DNA of 9,054 bases from an uncultured Clostridia bacterium (GCA_945950065.1 CAMFGQ010000054.1:1-9054); one strand, 5' to 3'; shown: positions 1 to 6,906, numbered from the stretch's first letter. Translations and numbers: made by a program. The notes: a model not told the origin generated them from the sequence alone.

Positions 1-316
1 TGTTGCATTCAATGGTAACGCGAAACAATTCATCAATCTGTTTGGGGGTCAGAAACTGAACTTCATCCACTAGGATGCAGTCCACTGGTTCTACACGACA
101 AAAAAGGTCAAAGAGATCATCTTCTTCTTCAATCAAAAAATCAACTTGACGCTTGACGCCAAGACGACTGACTAGGATATCTCCACCCTTTGTATCAATA
201 CGCGGCTTCGCAAGATATACCTTCATGCCACGTTCTTCATAATTATGAGCCACCTGCATAAGGCCGGTGGATTTGCCGGAATTCATCGCTCCGTAACGAA
301 AATATAATTTAGCCAT
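1..316 (-). CDS. tdk: Thymidine kinase, type II (partial, N-terminal 105 codons)
   Basis: Phosphorylates thymidine (and deoxyuridine) to the monophosphate with ATP, in the cytoplasmic dNTP salvage pathway. The visible N-terminus begins MAKLYFRYG and has the type II kinase P-loop YGAMNSGKST (residues 8-17), a KPRIDTKGG segment (38-45) followed by VSRLG, and the Walker B-like DEVQFL block (84-89), whose Glu is the expected catalytic base in this family. The C-terminal half, with the zinc-binding cysteines and the thymidine-binding lasso, lies beyond the left edge. The ATG at 316 has a perfect AGGAGG at 321-326 four bases upstream. The gene follows rpmE in the same direction, as in Bacillus subtilis. 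It lies beyond the rpmE terminator, so it needs either read-through or the weak promoter noted at 335-363. Identity is secure; completeness cannot be judged. Confidence 0.95.
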   Translation of the reverse strand, partial: MAKLYFRYGAMNSGKSTGLMQVAHNYEERGMKVYLAKPRIDTKGGDILVSRLGVKRQVDFLIEEEDDLFDLFCRVEPVDCILVDEVQFLTPKQIDELFRVTIECN

Positions 317-334
317 GATGCCTCCTAGTCATGC

Positions 335-363
335 TTTATACCCTTCGAAGAGGACAATAAAAA
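335..363 (-). promoter_or_regulatory. Weak candidate promoter for tdk
   Basis: On the minus strand a TATAAA hexamer (335-340) lies 17 bases from TTTTTA (358-363), which is only half matched to a -35 and is itself part of the rpmE terminator T-run. A start near 328 would leave a leader of about a dozen bases that just includes the AGGAGG. The -10 is good and the -35 poor, so this is a suggestion only. Read-through from rpmE is the alternative source of tdk mRNA. Confidence 0.3.
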
Positions 364-387
364 AAGATTAGAGAATTCTCTAATCTT
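359..387 (-). terminator. Intrinsic terminator overlapping the rpmE stop codon
   Basis: On the minus strand a perfect 10-bp stem (378-387 pairing with 364-373) encloses an AATT loop (374-377). It runs into seven consecutive T residues (365-359), followed by ATT. The stem is A+T-rich, so termination may be only partial. The hairpin begins inside the second-last codon of rpmE, so the last Asp codon and the TAG stop (380-382) are part of the stem. The plus strand has no T-run after the hairpin, so it is not an obvious two-way terminator. Confidence 0.85.
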
Positions 388-583
388 CTAAGCCATATTT
401 CTTCTTGAACTTTTCCGCTCTACCTCCACGATCGTGGACTTTTTGCGTTCCAGTAAAGAATGGATGGCATTCTGAGCAGATTTCAATCCTAATTTCATCT
501 CTTGTAGATTTGGTTGTAAAGCTATTTCCACAAGCACAAGTTACTTGAACCTCTTTATATTCAGGATGAAGATCTTTTTTCAT
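380..583 (-). CDS. rpmE: 50S ribosomal protein L31, zinc-binding (C+) type
   Basis: Small protein of the large ribosomal subunit, at the bridge between subunits. With the ATG at 583 as start it has 67 residues, the usual length, and begins MKKDLHPEYK like Bacillus RpmE (MKAGIHP). The four zinc ligands are Cys16 and Cys18 (CAC) and Cys36 and Cys39 (CSEC), followed by the family block HPFFTGTQK and the C-terminal KKYGLED. An in-frame GTG lies 12 bases upstream at 595, but it falls inside the Shine-Dalgarno sequence, so the ATG is preferred. The gene has its own strong promoter (623-651) and a terminator that contains its stop codon. It sits between the heptad-repeat gene and tdk. Being the Cys-containing form, it can hold zinc, and such copies are commonly replaced by a Cys-free paralogue in zinc shortage; none is visible here. 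Confidence 0.97.
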   Translation of the reverse strand: MKKDLHPEYKEVQVTCACGNSFTTKSTRDEIRIEICSECHPFFTGTQKVHDRGGRAEKFKKKYGLED

Positions 584-588
584 CGTGT

Positions 589-598
589 TCACCACCTT
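589..598 (-). promoter_or_regulatory. Ribosome binding site of rpmE (decides the start)
   Basis: AAGGTGGTGA on the minus strand differs at one base from the full anti-Shine-Dalgarno match AAGGAGGTGA and ends about 6-8 bases before the ATG at 583. It covers the in-frame GTG at 593-595, which rules that codon out as the natural start. Confidence 0.8.
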
Positions 599-603
599 CC
601 ATT

Positions 604-617
604 AGTATAACTATACT
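604..617. repeat. Inverted repeat over the rpmE transcription start
   Basis: AGTATA (604-609) and TATACT (612-617) are a perfect 6-bp inverted repeat with a two-base centre. It lies just downstream of the rpmE -10 and covers the expected start point (616-617). The half-site repeats the -10 hexamer itself (623-628). It could be an operator or only A+T-rich coincidence; it does not resemble a Zur box. Confidence 0.35.
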
Positions 618-622
618 CAACA

Positions 623-651
623 AGTATACCACCAACATAGGGAAAGTGCAA
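623..651 (-). promoter_or_regulatory. Sigma-A promoter of rpmE
   Basis: On the minus strand TTGCAC (646-651), a 17-base spacer and TATACT (623-628), with TGG immediately before the -10 as in extended -10 promoters. Transcription should start near 616-617, giving a leader of about 34 bases before the ATG at 583 that contains the ribosome binding site. This allows rpmE to be transcribed independently of the rho/transporter genes upstream. Confidence 0.8.
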
Positions 652-702
652 AGCCCTAAAAGCCACATCTTATTACATCTTTTTCTAAAAATGACCTTTT
701 CT

Positions 703-3153
703 TTACTTAAAGATGTTTAAAAGCTTATCCCAGAAGCTTGTGGGCTGTGCCTCTTCCTCCAGTTCCTCTGCAAGAGGAATGGTCTTCCCTTCATAGAGCA
801 TAACAAAATGTACACTCTTGACCTCTTTGTTTCTCTTGTCCACAAAGGACATGGGTTCATAATTGTCTCCAGAGAATTCGTCTAGGTAGCCAAGGATTTT
901 TTCCTTCATTTTCTCGTCCATGTTTGAGGTTTCTTGAGCAAGTTGATTTGCGCCTCCTGCTAGTTCTAGACCTCCAGCATAGAGAGATGCGAGTCCATCA
1001 GCCAGTCCCCAAAATCCATGGACATAGAGTCCCAGTCCAGTTGTGAACTCACTCATGCCCGAACTGATTTCCATGAGTCCTCGGTGGAAGTCTTTGTAAT
1101 TGGTATAGAGAAGAAAAGCACCCTTCTCTAGCTCTGTAACTCCACTTTCGAGTTTTCCTTTTTCTTCACCGAAGCCTGAAAATTCTGAAGCAAGACGCTG
1201 AAGCCCACCCGAGAGTTCCTCTAGTCCCTCATTGAGCTTGTCACCATTTGAGGAAAGCTGTTTCCCAGCTAGGTCAAATTCCTCCAGTCCTTTAACCATC
1301 TCTTTTATTCCGTAAAGAAGAGTTTCCTTACTTCCTTTTTGCGCAACAGATAGATAGATTTGTTCTACCCCATTGACATAGTCAATTAGGGCTTGATGGA
1401 AGGTTTCGTAGCCTCTTGTTAGCTTTTTGAGCTGCTCATTGAGTCCAAGGATTTTGTCCTTATCCAGTTCCATGGCTGTGAGAATCTCTTGGATTTCCTC
1501 CAAGAAGCCCTTAAACTGATTGAAGCTTGCTTCAAGGGTAGCGAAGTATTGATGGAAGAGAGCCGCAGCTTCTTTTTGAAGAACTAAGCTCTCATCGATT
1601 GTTTCAAGGCGTGCAAGTTCAGCAGTAATTTCTGCTGCACGACTTTCCATTTGTCCTTTATAGTGGGCACTGATCTTCTCTACCAAAGCTGGATCTTCCC
1701 CTTCCTCAGGGACATAGTCTGATGGCGAGAGAAGTGCATCCCGTGTCATGGTTAGATTAGCCATCACACTGCCAAGATCTGCATGGGCATTCTCTAGAGC
1801 AGCAATAATCTCTAAGAGCTTGTCTTGATCAATCTCCGTAATGCTGGGGATTAAAACATCCCGTACGAACTCCAGGGTACGCAGAATCATCTCTGCTTGT
1901 TCTTCGGTGAGTTCAAAATTCTCAAATACTTTTAGCAGTTCAAAGGCTTGTAAAAACTGAGCCGAAGCATCCACGAGATTGTCTGGTTCTCCCCCACTAG
2001 GTGAGCCATCTCCTTTACCAGCCTCTACTAAGGTCAACAGTCCTTCTCCGAGTTTATCCACACCACTGAGTAATTCTCCTGAGCCCTGATAGGCCTGCTC
2101 AAGATAGGTAGAAAACTCTTTGATGCCTTGGAGATATTGTTGAAAACCGTTCTGAACTTGTGCTCCCCCATCTGATAGAAGAGCAATTGCTTTTTCAACC
2201 TCATCTAGGCCTTGGGTAAGGAGGAGAATACCTTGACTAAAATCCTTCATGCCCTTGGAGTATTCTTCAAGCCCATCTTCAATGGAGCCTGATCCTGCTC
2301 CGAGTTCTCCTAGACCACCCTCAAGTTGTTTTGAGCCCTCTACTACTTCATTGCCTCCTGCACCAAATTCATTGGCACCAGAGAGGACTTGACCAAGGCC
2401 AGAAACAAATTGATTGGTTCCCCCACTGATCTGGGCAATGGCCATTTCAAGGGTTTTAAGATCATCTGTGTATTCACTAAAATCCATGGAGTCCAGGGAA
2501 AAGTTTAGGGGTAGTGCTGCAATTTGTACCATGCCTGGTTCATAATTGCGTACCTCTACTTCTAGTGTATAGACCCCTCCCTTACCAGGAAGCGTCATAA
2601 AGTTGACTAGTTTTGATGATCCTGCTACAGCGAGGGTTCCCTCGGGAGCAGTGATGGTACCTACTTGATCTACACTGAAGTTAAAGCTTGTCTGCAGAAC
2701 ATAATGTTGGAAGAAGTCTTGGTTGACTTTGGGATTTTCTTTGACTTCATATTCAAGTCCCAAAAGACCACTTTTGCCAAGGAGCTCTTCTTCTGTGACC
2801 CTTTTTCCATCCAATGTCCATTTCATGGAGAGAATCCAGGGTAGTTCCAATGTTTTGAGCTTTCCTTGATAATAGAAGTTTTCTTTCGCATCAATACTGA
2901 GCTTGTTGGATTTTGAAATCAATTCATCCGTATTACTTAGATTGGTGATCTCACTGTAGTCACCGTAATCCTCCCCCTTAAACCCTTTGGGGAAGCCGTT
3001 TACTGCAATGAGGAGTTGATTCTCACCATTGAAGTCAAGTTTTGAGTAGATGACTTCTTCTTTCCTATACTTTTGGGCAGCAAAAGACGTCTGCCCCAAA
3101 AGGAGAAGCAGACAGAGAAAGAGAGATAAGATTGTTCTACATTTTGCTTTCAT
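703..3153 (-). CDS. Exported xxxLxxG heptad-repeat protein (YhgE/Pip-like), partner of the MMPL transporter
   Basis: Exact function unknown; 816 residues. Residues 7-25 form a hydrophobic signal sequence after basic residues, with a plausible cleavage after SFA (23-25). Then come a probably beta-rich domain (27-240), a first run of Leu/Gly heptads (about 244-374), a flexible Gly/Ser/Pro linker (379-392), a charged helical region likely to form coiled coil (394-610), a second heptad run (639-739), and a C-terminal motif with YEPMSFVD (765-772) and FVMLYEG. The heptad pattern is that of the YhgE/Pip proteins, but their C-terminal membrane helices are absent, so it is either secreted or held by an uncleaved signal anchor. 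The ATG at 3153 is preferred over a TTG one codon upstream because GGGGAGG (3158-3164) is then four bases away. It lies 88 bases after the transporter gene in the same direction, which suggests joint work at the cell surface. Confidence 0.75.
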   Translation of the reverse strand: MKAKCRTILSLFLCLLLLLGQTSFAAQKYRKEEVIYSKLDFNGENQLLIAVNGFPKGFKGEDYGDYSEITNLSNTDELISKSNKLSIDAKENFYYQGKLKTLELPWILSMKWTLDGKRVTEEELLGKSGLLGLEYEVKENPKVNQDFFQHYVLQTSFNFSVDQVGTITAPEGTLAVAGSSKLVNFMTLPGKGGVYTLEVEVRNYEPGMVQIAALPLNFSLDSMDFSEYTDDLKTLEMAIAQISGGTNQFVSGLGQVLSGANEFGAGGNEVVEGSKQLEGGLGELGAGSGSIEDGLEEYSKGMKDFSQGILLLTQGLDEVEKAIALLSDGGAQVQNGFQQYLQGIKEFSTYLEQAYQGSGELLSGVDKLGEGLLTLVEAGKGDGSPSGGEPDNLVDASAQFLQAFELLKVFENFELTEEQAEMILRTLEFVRDVLIPSITEIDQDKLLEIIAALENAHADLGSVMANLTMTRDALLSPSDYVPEEGEDPALVEKISAHYKGQMESRAAEITAELARLETIDESLVLQKEAAALFHQYFATLEASFNQFKGFLEEIQEILTAMELDKDKILGLNEQLKKLTRGYETFHQALIDYVNGVEQIYLSVAQKGSKETLLYGIKEMVKGLEEFDLAGKQLSSNGDKLNEGLEELSGGLQRLASEFSGFGEEKGKLESGVTELEKGAFLLYTNYKDFHRGLMEISSGMSEFTTGLGLYVHGFWGLADGLASLYAGGLELAGGANQLAQETSNMDEKMKEKILGYLDEFSGDNYEPMSFVDKRNKEVKSVHFVMLYEGKTIPLAEELEEEAQPTSFWDKLLNIFK
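937..1239 (-). repeat. Second xxxLxxG heptad-repeat block
   Basis: Coding repeat, residues about 639-739 of the exported protein. Gly recurs at seven-residue spacing with Leu three positions earlier, for example KLNEGLEELSGGLQRL and later GLADGLASLYAGGLELAGG. The repeat is much clearer in protein than in DNA, so it is an old, diverged array and not a recent tandem expansion. Confidence 0.7.
2032..2424 (-). repeat. First xxxLxxG heptad-repeat block
   Basis: Coding repeat, residues about 244-374 of the exported protein. Units such as QFVSGLGQVLSGANEFGAG and QLEGGLGELGAGSGSIEDG show Gly every seven residues with a hydrophobic residue three before it, predicting a long helical or coiled rod. A Gly/Ser/Pro-rich linker closes the block before the central coiled region. 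Confidence 0.75.
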
Positions 3154-3188
3154 CAATCCTCCCCATAAGCATCTTTGTTGTCTCTAAA

Positions 3189-3197
3189 AGTATACCA
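3189..3197 (-). promoter_or_regulatory. Candidate extended -10 promoter for the heptad-repeat gene
   Basis: In the 85-base gap before the heptad-repeat gene, the minus strand reads TGGTATACT, an extended -10 element. No good -35 lies 16-18 bases upstream (TGATTA is the best). The 11 bases GTGGTATACTT (3188-3198) are identical to the -10 region of the rpmE promoter (622-632). It could give extra transcription of the exported protein apart from the rho transcript. The rest of the gap shows no terminator. Confidence 0.45.
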
Positions 3198-3241
3198 CGC
3201 TGGAGACTGAATAATCATTGGGGGCTTTTCTCCTAAACACA

Positions 3242-5323
3242 TCATTTCTTGTCGGTTTTCTTATCTGTTTTGTTATCAGGATAAAAGTTTGCCTTCCATG
3301 TCAATTTCTCCACCAAAGGATCCGTCACATAGAGAAGGCCAGGTAAAAAGAAGATAACCATAAGAAATGAAGTCAGTGCTCCTCTTCCAAGGACTGTCCC
3401 CAGCTCACTGACAATGGCAAGGCTAGAGATAAAGGAAAGGATAAAGCCTGCAGTGGTTAGAATCAGTGCTGGTGGCAGCAGTCCGCCAATGGTTTCGATA
3501 AAACTCTGGTAAATGGCTTCTTTTCGCCCACGAACTTTACGATGATCCAGATAGTGCTGGGTGTAGAGAATACCATAGTCCACGGTTGCACCAAGTTGCA
3601 GGGTACTGATAACAAGATAACCGATAAAGGATAAGGTGGTCCCCGTAAAATAAGGCACCGATAAATTCATCCAAATGCTGGTCTCGATGGTAAGTAGAAG
3701 AAGCAGTGGCACAACAAGGCTTTTAAAGTTCAGGAGGAGGACAAGGCCAACAGAAAGCACAGCCAGTCCGTTGACAATGGGATTGTCCTTTTGAATGGTA
3801 TCACGCATATCCAAGTTCACTACGGATTCCCCTACTACATGGCCCTTATCTCCATAGAGTTTTCTGACTTCTTCACGGATGTCTTCTGCAAGTCGAAAGG
3901 GTTCAGGGCCTTCTTTTGGTCCCTGTAGCGTCAGCACCATACGGCTATAGTTTTGACTAAGCAGGGATTTGATGAGTTCTTCATCAATGAGTTCAGGGGG
4001 CATCATTGCCCCTACCTTTTTATTGTAACTCAGTATGCCTAGGACTCCTGGAATCTCCTGTAGGTTTTCTTCCAAGATCTTTTCTTTTCCCCATTCACCT
4101 TTGGGTACCATGACCGCCATGGTGACTTCATTCCCAAATTTTTCTTGGATGAGCAGCTGATCTCTTTCTTCCCTGGACCCCTCATCATAGGCTGCAGCGC
4201 CATAAATGAAGTCATTCTTGCTTTGGGCAAGAAAAAGTGGTACCACCACAAGCAGAAGAAGCAAGACCAGATAACGAATCTTTACCACAAAACGCCCTAC
4301 TCGCTTAAATTCAGGAAGCAGGGGACGATGGGTTGTCTTGTCAATAAGCTTTGAACTATAGAGTACAAGGGAGGGCAAGACAAAGAGGACACTGATTAAA
4401 CTAAAGACCACTCCCTTTGCCAGAACAAGGCCAAGGTCAGGTCCGATTTTGAAACGCATAAAGACAAGGGCTAGAAAGCCCAAAATTGTCGTGGAGGCTG
4501 ATGCAACAATGGCACTGGAGGACTTGACCACAGCTTTTTTCATGGCTTCCTCTAATCCGTAGCCCTCTTCACGATAAGCACTAAAACGATGCAGCAAGAA
4601 AACGGCATAGTCCATACTTACCGCAAGTTGAAGCACTGCCGTTACGGCTTGCGTAATAAAGGAAATCGATGAAAAGATCACATTGGTGCCCATATTTAAA
4701 AGAATACCGATGACAATGGTAACCAGAAGAAGCAGTGGCTCAATCCAGGAACTGGTGGCAAGACTTAATAGGACAAGTCCCATAGGGACCATAATCAGCA
4801 TAATCACCATGATTTCGCTGTCTACAGACATCCTTGCTTTAGCCAGATCCACTACTTGACCTTCAATGGCACCCTCTTCTCCGATAAGCTCCTGCATGTC
4901 TTTTAGGGTCACCACCGTATCTTGGAGTCCAGAGACAACCATAAAGAGGGCACCCCCGTCTTTATAGTAGGCTTGAACCAGATCCTCTGGAGCTAGCTCC
5001 AAGGGTGTTTTTAGATCATAAAAGTCATCAAGCCAAAGGACCTTGATGACATGGGGAATTTCCCCAATCTTTTCTTTCATTTCCATGGCCTCTTGTAAGC
5101 TAAGATTGGGCACATAGACACGAAGGTTGGGAATAGGTTCCTGATACTCTTCTTCCATCACACGAAGTCCTCGGGTAGAAGGAGCAGCATCGGGGATGTA
5201 ATCTGCTAAGTTATAGTTCACTGGAACAAACAAAATCCCAATGAGTCCAAGGATACTTAGCACTGTAAAGAGAACAAGAAAAAGACCTTTATGATCGACG
5301 ATGATGGATGCAAGTTTTTTCAT
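3242..5323 (-). CDS. RND-superfamily transporter, MMPL/HAE3 type
   Basis: Proton-driven membrane exporter, probably of a lipid, amphiphile or cell-surface component; the substrate is unknown. Its 693 residues show the RND duplication: helix 1 (13-35), an outside loop (36-170), helices 2-6 (about 171-322), helix 7 (348-367), a second loop (368-514) and helices 8-12 (about 515-665). Each half has the Asp-Tyr pair on its fourth helix that MMPL proteins use for proton relay: D238-Y239 in SMDYAVFLLHRF and D582-Y583 in TVDYGILYTQHY. Both loops are small for this family, and the heptad-repeat domain found in an outside loop of some Firmicute MMPL proteins is absent here; the next gene may supply it in trans. 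A Lys-rich tail ends NKTDKKTDKK. The ATG at 5323 lies 12 bases after the rho stop and has no clear Shine-Dalgarno sequence, so its translation is probably coupled to rho. Confidence 0.9.
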   Translation of the reverse strand: MKKLASIIVDHKGLFLVLFTVLSILGLIGILFVPVNYNLADYIPDAAPSTRGLRVMEEEYQEPIPNLRVYVPNLSLQEAMEMKEKIGEIPHVIKVLWLDDFYDLKTPLELAPEDLVQAYYKDGGALFMVVSGLQDTVVTLKDMQELIGEEGAIEGQVVDLAKARMSVDSEIMVIMLIMVPMGLVLLSLATSSWIEPLLLLVTIVIGILLNMGTNVIFSSISFITQAVTAVLQLAVSMDYAVFLLHRFSAYREEGYGLEEAMKKAVVKSSSAIVASASTTILGFLALVFMRFKIGPDLGLVLAKGVVFSLISVLFVLPSLVLYSSKLIDKTTHRPLLPEFKRVGRFVVKIRYLVLLLLLVVVPLFLAQSKNDFIYGAAAYDEGSREERDQLLIQEKFGNEVTMAVMVPKGEWGKEKILEENLQEIPGVLGILSYNKKVGAMMPPELIDEELIKSLLSQNYSRMVLTLQGPKEGPEPFRLAEDIREEVRKLYGDKGHVVGESVVNLDMRDTIQKDNPIVNGLAVLSVGLVLLLNFKSLVVPLLLLLTIETSIWMNLSVPYFTGTTLSFIGYLVISTLQLGATVDYGILYTQHYLDHRKVRGRKEAIYQSFIETIGGLLPPALILTTAGFILSFISSLAIVSELGTVLGRGALTSFLMVIFFLPGLLYVTDPLVEKLTWKANFYPDNKTDKKTDKK

Positions 5324-5335
5324 AAGCAGACGACT

Positions 5336-6865
5336 CTAATACAGTTGTTTCCAACGGTACATAAATTCTTGATTGTCCTTTGTGGGAAGCATCAAATTGA
5401 TGATGTCTTCAAGAAGCATAATCTGGTCTCGTCTGTCCATGTTGCGCCGCATGTTCCAGACAAACTCCAGTTCCTTCTGATCAAGAAGGAGTTCTTCTCT
5501 TCTTGTTCCACTCTTCTCAATATCAATGGCAGGGAAGATTCTCTTTTCAGCCAGATTGCGTGTTAACACAAGCTCCATATTTCCCGTTCCTTTAAACTCT
5601 TCATAGATGACATCATCCATACGAGAACCTGTTTCAATAAGAGCCGTAGCGAGGATCGTAACACTACCACCCTCTTCTAGCTTTCTAGCCGTTCCAAAGA
5701 ATTTTTTAGGAAGATGGAGTGCAGCTGGATCAATTCCACCACTGAGTGTTCTTCCACTAGGAGTGGTTTCAAGATTATAGGCTCGTGCTAAACGTGTGAT
5801 GGAGTCCAGAAGGACCACTACATCTTTGCCCATTTCGGCAAGAGCCATGGCACGCTCACGGACAAGCTCAGCCACACGAATATGATTGGAGGGCATTTCG
5901 TCAAAGGTGGAATAGACCACATCACTGCTAATGCTGCGCTTCATCTCGGTGACCTCTTCTGGTCGTTCGTCAATGAGAAGGACGATGACCTCCACCTCAG
6001 GATAATTCTTTTCAATGCTTTTGGCGATGTTTTGTAGAAGAATGGTTTTTCCAGCCTTGGGTGGCGCAACAATCAGACCCCTTTGGCCTCTTCCCACAGG
6101 GGAGATGAGATCAATGAGTCGTGTGGACAATTCAATCCGATTGTAACTGAGTACCAAACGGTCAATGGGATGGATGGGAGTTAATTGATGAAATCCCTTA
6201 CGATGAATGGCCTGATCCGCTGTCATGTCATTGATCAGATCAATATAAATCAATGCACGGTAACGATCATTGTCGTTGTTCTTTTTGGCTTTACCTTGAA
6301 TTTTGTCGCCCGTGCGCAGATTGAACTTACGAATGAATACAGGAGAGACATAGACATCTTCTTCCCCTGGGGAAAAGTTGTCAAAACGAAGGAATCCGAA
6401 GTCTTTGTTTTCGATGAGTTCTAAGAAGCCGTGAACCGTGTCTACGGGATCTTGTTTCTTTTCTTCCTTCTTCTCTTCTTTCTCCGCCTTTTCAGCTTTT
6501 TCGGCTCTTTCTTTTTGGATGCGAAGTTTTTCTTCAATGGCGCTAACCAGTTCCTGTCCACTTAGCCCTTGGGTATCTTCTACGCCAAGTTTTTTAGCTT
6601 TATCCTCCAGTTCAGGGGCTACTTGCTTTGCTGCTGCCTTTTGTGGTTGAGTCTCTTTTTTGGTCTTGACGATCTTTTCTTTTTTATCTGCTGTTGCTCT
6701 AGTTGGTTTTTTCTCTACTTTGCTTTCAGCTTTTTTTTCATCTTGGAGATGGGTTTCGATTCTGTCCAGTAATTCTTGTTTACGAAGAGCAGAAATACCC
6801 TTAAGGCCAAGTTCTTTTGCTTTGGCCTGCAACTCCTTTAATGTCATGTTATGTAATTGCGTCAC
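5336..6865 (-). CDS. rho: Transcription termination factor Rho
   Basis: Hexameric RNA-dependent ATPase/translocase that ends transcription of untranslated RNA. From a GTG at 6865 it has 509 residues. In order: a Rho_N (SAP-like) motif (11-40), a Lys/Glu/Ala-rich stretch, what looks like a second copy of the Rho_N motif (85-114), another KE-rich stretch (115-139), the cold-shock-like primary RNA-binding domain (about 145-212, with DFGFLRF and VYVSP), Walker A APPKAGKT (267-274), the DERPEE block with the catalytic Glu (299-304), Walker B VVLLDS (350-355), the R-loop KGTGNMEL (425-432) and the SGTR arginine finger (452-455). It is longer than the roughly 420-residue Rho of E. coli because of the N-terminal additions. 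Start choice: GGAGGA at 6870-6875 fits only this GTG. In-frame ATGs at 6928 and 6883 lack a ribosome binding site, and the ATG at 6847 is too far from one. No convincing promoter for rho was found upstream. Confidence 0.97.
   Translation of the reverse strand: MTQLHNMTLKELQAKAKELGLKGISALRKQELLDRIETHLQDEKKAESKVEKKPTRATADKKEKIVKTKKETQPQKAAAKQVAPELEDKAKKLGVEDTQGLSGQELVSAIEEKLRIQKERAEKAEKAEKEEKKEEKKQDPVDTVHGFLELIENKDFGFLRFDNFSPGEEDVYVSPVFIRKFNLRTGDKIQGKAKKNNDNDRYRALIYIDLINDMTADQAIHRKGFHQLTPIHPIDRLVLSYNRIELSTRLIDLISPVGRGQRGLIVAPPKAGKTILLQNIAKSIEKNYPEVEVIVLLIDERPEEVTEMKRSISSDVVYSTFDEMPSNHIRVAELVRERAMALAEMGKDVVVLLDSITRLARAYNLETTPSGRTLSGGIDPAALHLPKKFFGTARKLEEGGSVTILATALIETGSRMDDVIYEEFKGTGNMELVLTRNLAEKRIFPAIDIEKSGTRREELLLDQKELEFVWNMRRNMDRRDQIMLLEDIINLMLPTKDNQEFMYRWKQLY
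6524..6835 (-). other. Duplicated Rho_N motif within rho
   Basis: Two 30-residue segments of the Rho N-terminus (codons at 6746-6835 and 6524-6613) align without gaps with 14 identities. Copy 1 starts ELQAKAKELGL and contains KQELLDRIE. Copy 2 starts ELEDKAKKLGV and contains GQELVSAIE. Both keep the helix - Gly-Leu turn - helix layout of the SAP-like Rho_N fold. They are joined by a charged linker of 44 residues (codons at 6614-6745). Confidence 0.65.
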
Positions 6866-6869
6866 TTTG

Positions 6870-6875
6870 TCCTCC
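6870..6875 (-). promoter_or_regulatory. Ribosome binding site of rho (decides a GTG start)
   Basis: GGAGGA on the minus strand is the only good Shine-Dalgarno sequence near the 5' end of rho. It sits four bases ahead of the in-frame GTG at 6863-6865. It lies downstream of the ATG codons at 6928 and 6883, and 22 bases before the ATG at 6847. Confidence 0.75.
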
Positions 6876-6877
6876 AA

Positions 6878-6906
6878 TTGCATATTGATTGTTTTTTCGT
6901 TATGAT
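6878..6906 (+). promoter_or_regulatory. Sigma-A promoter of the plus-strand genes
   Basis: TTGCAT (6878-6883), a 17-base spacer and TATGAT (6901-6906). Transcription should start near 6913, about 16 bases before the ATG at 6929, leaving a short leader that is mostly ribosome binding site. The -35 lies two bases from the rho Shine-Dalgarno sequence on the other strand, so the two 5' ends are packed against each other. Confidence 0.7.

Noticed and set aside
700..713. Hairpin TCTTTA-CT-TAAAGA at the end of the heptad-repeat gene
   Set aside because: The stem is six A+T-rich pairs and is not followed by a T-run, so it is not a credible terminator; transcription may continue into rpmE.
937..2424. 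Repetitive-looking DNA that might be a CRISPR array or recent tandem repeat
   Set aside because: The DNA units are not alike. The periodicity is a seven-residue protein pattern in an open coding frame.
3180..3207. GTCTC (3180-3184) and GAGAC (3203-3207) flanking the candidate -10 of the heptad-repeat gene
   Set aside because: A 5-bp inverted repeat with an 18-base gap is expected by chance, and no T-run follows it as in a terminator.
4145..4354. Plus-strand open frame opposite the transporter gene
   Set aside because: It lies wholly inside a well-supported transporter gene, has no ribosome binding site and encodes no recognisable protein.
6438..6905. Plus-strand Ser/Phe-rich open frames
   Set aside because: They are the reverse reading of the Lys/Glu/Ala-rich Rho N-terminal region, which opens the opposite frames by composition; no start signal is present.
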